Shown piece by piece: positions 5,511 to 12,092 of a stretch of DNA of 12,092 nt. Origin of the DNA: CAZHFA01 sp964534945 (lineage in GTDB: Bacteria > Bdellovibrionota_C > UBA2361 > CAKMMH01). Where the stretch lies: the NCBI GenBank assembly GCA_964534945.1, contig CAZHSB010000050.1, positions 1 through 12,092 on the forward strand, read 5' to 3'. Each line of letters starts with the position of its first letter. Within the stretch, counting starts at the first letter, position 1. Position numbers and translations under genes: made by a program. The notes under the pieces are model-generated. The model made no database searches, was not told the DNA's origin, and saw only the letters and a list, made by a program, of their open reading frames with translations.

Positions 5511-7265
5511 CTAATTATTATTTGGAAGTACTTTCTTTAGTATCCATGCGTATGCTTTATTGGGCACAAAGTCTTTAATTTCCGCCAAGGTATCTAATCC
5601 TCCATTTTTTATTTTCCATACAACTTCTTTCATGCTTTTTAATAAAACATTATCTTTTTCAAGATCTTGATTATTTGATTTTTTTACATCAGATATTATT
5701 TTACCTAATGACATAACTTGAATCCCTAACCTTGCAAATCTTTCTCTTTGAGATAATTTTATTCTCTCCTCTCGTGGATGTAATATTTCATCTCTATTAT
5801 TTTCTGTAAAAATTATTTCATTATTCTGTAGCGAGACTCCTGTAACCTTTCTAAAAAAAAGATTTTCGTTCTCATTGCATGTATTTTCGTAATATGCTTT
5901 CCAAAGGCGTCTACCATTTTCAGATTGTATCAATTTTTTCTCTACATTTTCTTTTATTTGCTTATGCTCATCGATATCGCTTTGTTTTCCCTTTCCTAAT
6001 AATTTATCTTTAAAGTATTTTATTTTCCCCCAAACATTTCGAAGTCCAAATAACCCTTTCTTCTTCCAATTTTCATTCATTGTTTCTTGTTCTTTTTCCA
6101 AAGATTTTACTATAGATGATTCTTCCTTATATACTCGTTCACAAATATTTTTATTCATTTCAAAATGGTTTAAATTTTTAAGATCTTTTTCTTCCCTAGC
6201 ATTTAATAAATTATTATATACTCCGTCTGGCATATTTCCTTTTTTTAAAATACTTCCTCTATATTTTGATAGAATTTCTTTTGGCGGAATGGTTTTTCCA
6301 TCTTTACTTTGAAAGTCAATTTTTTGTCTTTCTAATTTTCCATTTTTTAATTTTTTAATTTTTATTAAGCTTTGATCTATAAGCCCGTAAGAATTTTTTA
6401 GGGTAAGTCCCTCTGTTTTTCCAATAAATTTTAATGATCTTGTCCTATCTTTTATTTTATCATCACCTTTTAGCTTAGGATCTATAAATGCTGGCAAAGC
6501 ACAATTATTTAAAGAAATCTTTTGAGCACCTTGCGCCACAATGGAAACATCATTTACAAATTGGCAATTTTCAAATGTTAAATTCTTGCCTACAAAATTA
6601 ACTACGCTGTTTGAACAAAAGGTACAATTTTTTATAACTAAATCATCAGCTAATGGTAGCCCATAAACTTGACTTTTCATCACACCACGCATTGTTGGTG
6701 CAGTAATTTCAGAAATTTCAAGACCACATTCATTTGCAAATTTTCTAAAATCTTCACTCATAAAATATTTTTCATCAGCAACTTTTGAAAGTATCTCATG
6801 TAATTTTACGACTTCTTCTTCAGTAAAATTATTAAAATCTCCTCTTTTAAATTTTAATTCAATATTTAATTTTTCATGTTTTATTTCAAGAGTTTGCTCT
6901 GCTATTTCACAAGAAAATTTATGCTTTGGTAATTTTGATCTTTTAAAACTAGGTGATTTTTCTGGGACTGATTCTTGAGCAACCGTTTCTTCTTTGTTTT
7001 CTATTGGTTGTTCTTCTATGGAAGGTGGAACAACTTGTTCTTTAATAATTGGGGGGATTTTTAATTCATTAAGATTAGCTCCAATAATTGTAACCGTACT
7101 GTCTAGAACATCTGCTCCTTCTGTTCTTACTTTATTAGCTGAATTTTCATTAACTCTTACCGTATCCTCACCCTCTCCCGCTCGTTGTGCCCTTACAGTT
7201 TCCTCTTTCTTGGCAGAATTATTACCAGTATTTAATAACTTTTCCCTATCTACAGTTGTTCCCAT
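5511..7265 (-). CDS. Unrecognised protein: disordered N-terminus, beta-helix-like core, charged helical C-terminus
   Basis: A 584-residue protein that I cannot assign. Residues 1-115 are polar and low in complexity, with loosely repeated TVR-type units (ETVRAQ 22-27, DTVRVN 34-39, NKVRTE 44-49, STVTII 56-61) and a proline/glutamate section, so probably unstructured. Residues 118-185 may be a small globular domain. Residues 207-295 show rung-like strands with regularly placed Asn-Cys: IKNCTF (211), FENCQF (231), LNNCAL (252), with a later LTLKNS (287). A period of about 20 residues suggests a short right-handed parallel beta-helix. Residues 355-465 and 500-584 are lysine/glutamate-rich helices. 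There is no signal peptide or membrane segment. A host-directed effector or an internal scaffold are both possible; neither is shown. The ATG at 7265 has AAAGGG about ten bases upstream. Confidence 0.8.
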   Translation of the reverse strand: MGTTVDREKLLNTGNNSAKKEETVRAQRAGEGEDTVRVNENSANKVRTEGADVLDSTVTIIGANLNELKIPPIIKEQVVPPSIEEQPIENKEETVAQESVPEKSPSFKRSKLPKHKFSCEIAEQTLEIKHEKLNIELKFKRGDFNNFTEEEVVKLHEILSKVADEKYFMSEDFRKFANECGLEISEITAPTMRGVMKSQVYGLPLADDLVIKNCTFCSNSVVNFVGKNLTFENCQFVNDVSIVAQGAQKISLNNCALPAFIDPKLKGDDKIKDRTRSLKFIGKTEGLTLKNSYGLIDQSLIKIKKLKNGKLERQKIDFQSKDGKTIPPKEILSKYRGSILKKGNMPDGVYNNLLNAREEKDLKNLNHFEMNKNICERVYKEESSIVKSLEKEQETMNENWKKKGLFGLRNVWGKIKYFKDKLLGKGKQSDIDEHKQIKENVEKKLIQSENGRRLWKAYYENTCNENENLFFRKVTGVSLQNNEIIFTENNRDEILHPREERIKLSQRERFARLGIQVMSLGKIISDVKKSNNQDLEKDNVLLKSMKEVVWKIKNGGLDTLAEIKDFVPNKAYAWILKKVLPNNN

Positions 7266-7300
7266 AAAGTATTTACCCTTTAAATATAAAAACGCTATCT

Positions 7301-7330
7301 AAAATATCACTAAACATTTAATAAAATCAA
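7301..7330 (-). promoter_or_regulatory. Candidate promoter of the beta-helix-like protein gene
   Basis: Minus strand TTGATT (7325-7330), 18-base spacer, TATTTT (7301-7306). Transcription would begin near 7294, giving a leader of about 30 bases that contains the AAAGGG ribosome binding site. It lies in the 143-base divergent region shared with uvrA. Confidence 0.35.
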
Positions 7331-7367
7331 AAAATTCTATAATATTGCTTCATTTTAATTGCTTTTG

Positions 7368-7377
7368 GCTAGCTAGC
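7368..7377. promoter_or_regulatory. Ten-base perfect palindrome in the uvrA upstream region
   Basis: GCTAGCTAGC is self-complementary and is a G+C-richer island in very A+T-rich DNA. It begins where the -35 element would lie relative to TATAAT at 7391, that is 17 bases upstream of it. A regulator site is possible, but it does not resemble an SOS box of the types I know, and a single short palindrome may be chance. Confidence 0.3.
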
Positions 7378-7390
7378 TTTTTTAACCCTT

Positions 7391-7396
7391 TATAAT
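7391..7396 (+). promoter_or_regulatory. Candidate -10 element immediately before uvrA
   Basis: A perfect TATAAT ends 12 bases before the preferred ATG (7409) and only 3 before an alternative in-frame ATG (7400). Transcription from it would start near 7403, leaving a leader of about six bases, so uvrA may be translated from a leaderless or nearly leaderless transcript. No Shine-Dalgarno sequence precedes either ATG, which fits. No good -35 match is seen. Confidence 0.4.
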
Positions 7397-7408
7397 ATAA
7401 TGTTTTTT

Positions 7409-10400
7409 ATGCCTAAAAATTTAAAAATCACCAATGCATATACCAATAATTTAAAACACGTAGACTTAGAGCTTCCGCACAATAGTGTTAATTTAATTAT
7501 TGGAAAATCAGGATCTGGCAAAACGTCTTTGGCTTTTGATACTATACATAGCCAATCTCAGTCAAAATATATTCAAACGTTTTCAGCGTATACAAGACAA
7601 TTTTTTAGCATAGCGCAAAATGGAAAAGTAGAAAATTTAGAAAATATCCGTCCATCGATTGCTATTCAACAGAAAACAAAAATAAGAAACGCGAGGTCAA
7701 CCGTTGGAAGCCTTTGTCATTTAGATGATTATTTAAAAATATTTTTTGCAAATTTTTCAAATCCATATTGTCCTGTTTGTGGTAAAAAACTAGAATTTTT
7801 TTCTCCTGCATCATTAGCAAAAAAAATTATTTTAGAAAATCAAAAAATCGCAGTTAAAGAAAATAGTCCTATTACAGAATCTTACTTTCTTATCATAGCT
7901 CCAATAAAAATAATAAAATTAGAAAAAGAAAATAAGGTCGATAGGTTAAGATCTTTGGGATATACAAGATTTTTTAATTTCAGTACGAATTCTATTTTAA
8001 ATGAAAACGAAGAAATAAATTTTGAAAAAGATAATAAAATTTTTTTAGTTATTGATAAGTTAAAAGATATTTCTTTAGCAAAAGAAAGTAGGTTAATAGA
8101 AGACATCTCGCAGTGTTATAAATTATCAGATGGATTTTGTGAGCTTATTTTCATTAATAAAAACAATGTAAAAAAAAGAGAGATATATTCTCAAGACCCA
8201 ACCTGTAATTGCATAGATTTTAAAATTCCAAAACCTACTCCAAGCATATTTTCTTCTAATAGTCCTATAGGCGCTTGTCCTACATGCAATGGATTTGGAA
8301 AAACATTAAATATTGATTTAGATCTTGTAATTCCCAATAAAAATCGTTCGATAGAAGATGGCGCCATCGTTATTTTTGAAACAAATGGAACAACAACATT
8401 AAGAAAAATGTTATTAAATTTTTGTAAGAAAAAAAACATTCCTACGAATGTTCCTTTTTCGACACTTTCTAAAGAGCAAAAAGATTTAATTTATTATGAA
8501 GACAAAAGAGATTTTTGCGGAGTAATGGCTTTTTTTAATTATCTAAAGGCAAAAACTTATAAACTTCAAGTTCGTGTTCTTTTAAGTAGGTATCAAAAAG
8601 AAGAGCTTTGTCCTGAATGTAACGGAAAAAGACTAAACCATAAAAGTTTATTGTATAAGATTGATAATTTAGATTTTTCTGAGCTTCAAGATTTTGAATG
8701 TTCAAAATTAAAAAATTTTGTAAATAATTTTATAAAAAGACAGCAAAATTTAACCTTTGAGCAAAGAGAGATTATAAAACAATTAAATGAAAGATTAGAG
8801 ATTATTGAAAATTTGGGACTTTCTTATTTAGTTCCAAGCAGGCGTGCGAAAACATTATCAGGCGGAGAAACACAACGTGTAAATTTAGTAACAGCCATTG
8901 GCTCTCCTCTTTCTAATACTCATTTTATTTTAGATGAGCCATCTGTTGGGCTTCATGAAAAAGACACCGAAAACTTAATAAAAACCATTTATAATTTAAA
9001 AAGCAAAAATAATACAGTAACGGTTCTTGAGCATGATCCAAAAATTATTTCATCTTGTGAACATTTGACAGAGCTTGGAAAAGGTGCGGGAGATCTAGGA
9101 GGAAACATAATTTATAATGGATCTCCTAGCAAATGGGATTCTAAAGAATTTGAAGATGCATTAAATGAAAAAGTACGAGAAAAAATAACAGCAAAAAACT
9201 TTTTAAAAATTTATGGTGCCTCTGCAAGAAATTTAAAAAATATCAATGTTAATATTGGAATAAATTTATTAAATGTAATTATGGGAGTTTCTGGAAGTGG
9301 CAAAAGCACTTTAGCAGAAGAAGTTTTATTTAAGTCATTTAAAACATATTTAAAAGACAAAACATTTTCAAATTGCGAAAAAATTACGGGGTTTGAAAAT
9401 TTTTCAGATGTTATTTTTGTAGATCAATCTCCGATAATGAAAGCTCCACGAGCCAACGTTGCAAGTTATACAAAAATTTTTGATGAGATACGAACGATAT
9501 TTTCAAAAACAGAAGAGGCAATTAAAAATCACATTCCAAAAAATTATTTTAGTTTTAATGTTGATGGCGGAAGATGTCCAACTTGCAAAGGAATGGGATT
9601 TACCAAGGAAGATATGCAATTTTTGGAAGATATTTATATTCCATGTCCCATTTGTCTTGGAAAACGTTTTAAAGAAAAAGTCTTAAGCGTCGAATATCAA
9701 GGTAAAAACATTGATGATATTTTAAATATGTCGTTAGAAACAGCTAAAGATTTTTTCACCGATAATACAAAAATAAAAAAAATTGTTGATGTATTAAATA
9801 AGCTTGGGCTTTCTCATCTTTGCTTAGGGCAGTCTTTAAGCGAACTTTCTGGGGGCGAAGCTCAAAGATTAAAACTTGCGCCTTATCTTGCAAAAGATGA
9901 TGGGAAAAATGTTCTTTTTATTTTTGACGAACCAACGACAGGATTATATCCAACTGATATAAATAGATTAATCCTACTTTTTGATTCTCTTTTAAAAAAT
10001 GGACATACAATTTTATTGATAGAGCATAATGAGCAAATTATTCAAAGTTCAGATTATATTATTGAACTTGGAAAAGAAGGCGGAGAAAAAGGCGGATATC
10101 TTATCAACCAACAAGAAACAATCAAAAAGAAGAAAGAAAAATTTAGTTTCAAAAAATTAAATAATTCTATTGATAAGGACAGGTCTCCTTTATTAAAAAA
10201 TGAAATCATAATAAAAAATGCGTATGAGCATAATTTAAAAAATATAAATCTAACTATTCCACTTCAAAAAATGATTTCTCTTGTAGGAGTTTCTGGAAGT
10301 GGAAAATCTACAATCGCAAAAAATATTATTTTTTCGGAAGGACAAAGAAATTTCATAGATTGTCTTTCTCCATATGCAAGATTTTTTATAAAAGGATTAA

Positions 10401-12092
10401 AAAAACCTTGTGTAGATTCTATAGACAATATTCCACCTGTAATTTTTTTAGGACAACAAATAAGTATTCCATCATCGCTATCAACTATTGGAACTGTATC
10501 AGAATGTTATAATTTTTTAAGATTACTTTTCGCAAAAGTGGGCGAACAATATTGTCCTAAACACCCAAAGCAAAAAATTGGTTCCTTTTCAACATCTGAT
10601 TTTATAAATCAAATTAAAAACTATGGAAAAGAACGCATAAAAATTTTAGCACCAATTATCAACCAGAAGAAAGGCACTCACAATGCAATAATTGAAAAGG
10701 CTATAAATTTAGAACTTTCTTTAATTAGAGTAGATGGATTATGGGGAACACCATCAAAATTTTTAAATGAATTAGAAAGATTTAAGACACATAGTATCGA
10801 TTTTGTGATGGGAGAATTTTCACCTCAAAATTTGCAAGACGATATTTTAAAAGACCTTGTTGAAAGTACATTAAAATTAACAGATGGCTATTTAATTATT
10901 GTGGATTCGAAATCTAATGAAAAAATTTTAAATAAGAAAATGACATGCCCAATTTGTGGATATTCATCTTTAAAATTAGATCCTGAAGATTTTTCTTTTA
11001 ACTCAAAACGAGGTGTCTGCCCAGCTTGTAAAGGAACAGGTGTAGATAGTCATGGCAATACTTGCCAAAGATGTGATGGAAGTCGGCTACTAAAGAAAAG
11101 ATTACTTATAAAAATAAATGATAAAAATATTTTTGATTTTGCAAAATTAAATGCAAGTGATTTATTAAAACTTTTAAAGCAAACTACTTTTGATGATAGC
11201 AAAAAAAATATTGCCAATATGGTTTTAAAAGAATTGCTTTCAAAATTATCATTGTTAATTGAAATGGGACTTGGCGATATTTCCTTAAATAGAAATGCTC
11301 TTGATATCTCAAGGGGGGAATATCAAAGATTACGTTTAAGTTCTGTTTTGGGAGCTTCCCTTACTGATGTTTTGTATATTTTTGATGAGCCCAGTATTGG
11401 GCTTTGCAGAGAGGACAACAAAAAAGTATTATCAATTTTTGATAAATTAAAATCGCAAGGAAATACTTTATTAGTAATTGAGCATGATAAAGATACAATC
11501 TTACATGCAGATCATATAATAGAAATTGGCCCACAAGGCGGAAAAAATGGTGGTGAAGTTATAGAAAACTCAAGTTTAAAATCTTTTTTAAAGAACTCTC
11601 ATTCAATTACCCATGACTATCTAACATCAGAAAACAAGTTTTCTACTCAAAAAGAATATTTAAAAAATGATAGAAAACAATATATCCATATAGAAACAGG
11701 AGTCCTTCATAATATTGATCATATAAAATGTAAATTTTTACTTAATGCTATAAATTGTGTGATTGGTGTAAGTGGCGCGGGAAAGAGTACCTTAGTAAAT
11801 GACATTATTGCAAATACGTTAATTGATGGAATTAGAAAAAATAAAAATAAAGGAAAAGAAAATTTTTCATTTTTAGATAATAAAATAACACTAGATAAAA
11901 AAATTGATAGGGTATTAGTTGTAGATCAAAAACCAATTGCAAAAAATGTAAGATCAACCCCTGCATCTTTTTTAGGTATTTTTGATGAATTTAGAAAATT
12001 ATTAGCAGGTACGATTGATGCTAAAATACGAGGATATAATGCATCTTTTTTTTCATACAACGCTGGAGGTGGAAAATGTCATTATTGCAAAG
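7409..12092 (+). CDS. uvrA: Tandem UvrA: excinuclease ABC subunit A with two UvrA halves in one chain (runs off right end)
   Basis: UvrA is the ATP-driven damage sensor of nucleotide excision repair, loading UvrB at lesions. The frame is open for 1561 codons without a stop, well beyond the roughly 940 residues of ordinary UvrA. First half: Walker A GKSGSGKTS (32), RSTVG, zinc-type CPVC (121) with CNC (266), CPTC (290) with CPEC (401), LSGGE (483), DEPSVGLH (509), second Walker A GVSGSGKST (626), VDQSPI, CPTC (723) with CPIC (746), LSGGE (813), DEPTTGL (840). A new UvrA start (YEHNLKNINLTIP) comes at about residue 938, then Walker A GVSGSGKST (960), CPKH (1049), CPIC (1180), CPAC (1204) with CQRC (1219), a degenerate signature ISRGE (1300), DEPSIGL (1326), a fourth Walker A GVSGAGKST (1453) and CHYC (1557) at the edge. 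By comparison with the first half, about 220 residues are missing. I prefer ATG 7409 because it puts the first Walker A where UvrA has it; ATG 7400 would add MFF. Confidence 0.95.
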   Translation, partial: MPKNLKITNAYTNNLKHVDLELPHNSVNLIIGKSGSGKTSLAFDTIHSQSQSKYIQTFSAYTRQFFSIAQNGKVENLENIRPSIAIQQKTKIRNARSTVGSLCHLDDYLKIFFANFSNPYCPVCGKKLEFFSPASLAKKIILENQKIAVKENSPITESYFLIIAPIKIIKLEKENKVDRLRSLGYTRFFNFSTNSILNENEEINFEKDNKIFLVIDKLKDISLAKESRLIEDISQCYKLSDGFCELIFINKNNVKKREIYSQDPTCNCIDFKIPKPTPSIFSSNSPIGACPTCNGFGKTLNIDLDLVIPNKNRSIEDGAIVIFETNGTTTLRKMLLNFCKKKNIPTNVPFSTLSKEQKDLIYYEDKRDFCGVMAFFNYLKAKTYKLQVRVLLSRYQKEELCPECNGKRLNHKSLLYKIDNLDFSELQDFECSKLKNFVNNFIKRQQNLTFEQREIIKQLNERLEIIENLGLSYLVPSRRAKTLSGGETQRVNLVTAIGSPLSNTHFILDEPSVGLHEKDTENLIKTIYNLKSKNNTVTVLEHDPKIISSCEHLTELGKGAGDLGGNIIYNGSPSKWDSKEFEDALNEKVREKITAKNFLKIYGASARNLKNINVNIGINLLNVIMGVSGSGKSTLAEEVLFKSFKTYLKDKTFSNCEKITGFENFSDVIFVDQSPIMKAPRANVASYTKIFDEIRTIFSKTEEAIKNHIPKNYFSFNVDGGRCPTCKGMGFTKEDMQFLEDIYIPCPICLGKRFKEKVLSVEYQGKNIDDILNMSLETAKDFFTDNTKIKKIVDVLNKLGLSHLCLGQSLSELSGGEAQRLKLAPYLAKDDGKNVLFIFDEPTTGLYPTDINRLILLFDSLLKNGHTILLIEHNEQIIQSSDYIIELGKEGGEKGGYLINQQETIKKKKEKFSFKKLNNSIDKDRSPLLKNEIIIKNAYEHNLKNINLTIPLQKMISLVGVSGSGKSTIAKNIIFSEGQRNFIDCLSPYARFFIKGLKKPCVDSIDNIPPVIFLGQQISIPSSLSTIGTVSECYNFLRLLFAKVGEQYCPKHPKQKIGSFSTSDFINQIKNYGKERIKILAPIINQKKGTHNAIIEKAINLELSLIRVDGLWGTPSKFLNELERFKTHSIDFVMGEFSPQNLQDDILKDLVESTLKLTDGYLIIVDSKSNEKILNKKMTCPICGYSSLKLDPEDFSFNSKRGVCPACKGTGVDSHGNTCQRCDGSRLLKKRLLIKINDKNIFDFAKLNASDLLKLLKQTTFDDSKKNIANMVLKELLSKLSLLIEMGLGDISLNRNALDISRGEYQRLRLSSVLGASLTDVLYIFDEPSIGLCREDNKKVLSIFDKLKSQGNTLLVIEHDKDTILHADHIIEIGPQGGKNGGEVIENSSLKSFLKNSHSITHDYLTSENKFSTQKEYLKNDRKQYIHIETGVLHNIDHIKCKFLLNAINCVIGVSGAGKSTLVNDIIANTLIDGIRKNKNKGKENFSFLDNKITLDKKIDRVLVVDQKPIAKNVRSTPASFLGIFDEFRKLLAGTIDAKIRGYNASFFSYNAGGGKCHYCK

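Noticed and set aside
6994..7302. Plus-strand open frame opposite the N-terminus of the 584-residue protein
   Set aside because: Antisense shadow; no ribosome binding site and no family resemblance. It also runs over the other gene's promoter.
7882..8439. Two minus-strand open frames inside uvrA (7882-8106 and 8191-8439)
   Set aside because: Shadows of uvrA, whose plus frame shows continuous UvrA motifs on both sides.
9459..9686. Plus-strand 75-codon frame inside uvrA
   Set aside because: Out-of-frame shadow; the uvrA frame encodes conserved zinc motifs CPTC and CPIC here.

Overview
This is a strongly A+T-rich bacterial window with no RNA genes, CRISPR arrays, transposases or phage structural genes that I can see. 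Two loci can be named securely. On the minus strand at the left edge is the phenylalanyl-tRNA synthetase pair, pheS followed by pheT (pheT runs off the left end). On the plus strand from about 7409 to beyond the right end is a giant UvrA with two UvrA-like halves in tandem: four Walker A motifs, at residues 32, 626, 960 and 1453, in one uninterrupted frame of at least 1561 codons. Tandem UvrA is established for Chlamydiae. Together with the A+T richness, the divergent PheS motifs and the high share of unrecognised proteins, this suggests a host-associated lineage with a reduced genome. A member of Dependentiae (TM6) or a chlamydia-like bacterium is my best guess, but it is inference and not shown by the window.

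Layout, left to right. 1-223 pheT N-terminus (minus); 282-1319 pheS (minus); 1549-1598 a perfect 24-bp inverted repeat; 1599-3002 an exported FG-GAP/VCBS-like protein with a cysteine-rich tail (minus); 3003-3224 a divergent promoter region; 3225-4202 an unrecognised lysine-rich cytoplasmic-looking protein (plus, GTG start); 4203-4635 a non-coding stretch with a possible terminator and a cluster of palindromic repeat copies; 4636-5397 an unrecognised protein ending in an acidic tail (minus); 5511-7265 an unrecognised protein with a disordered N-terminus, a short beta-helix-like section and a charged helical C-terminus (minus); 7266-7408 a second divergent promoter region; 7409-12092 tandem uvrA (plus, open at the right end).

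The most unusual non-coding signal is a family of palindromic elements whose ends share a core of the type TTTTTAGGT(C/G)G. One copy (1549-1598) is a minimal hairpin directly abutting a stop codon. A second (4509-4642) is a long imperfect hairpin whose end supplies the stop codon of the gene at 4636-5397. Two partial copies lie beside it at 4331-4424 and 4425-4484. Because their T-run lies 5' of the stem on both strands, they are not ordinary intrinsic terminators; they look like small non-autonomous palindromic elements that settled at gene 3' ends.

Apart from pheS-pheT I see no clear functional operon. The four unrecognised or loosely recognised proteins each seem to have their own promoter-like sequence, and nothing in the window ties them into one pathway. 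I found no convincing evidence of a new multi-gene system. The repeat family and the architecture of the second UvrA half are what I would look at first.
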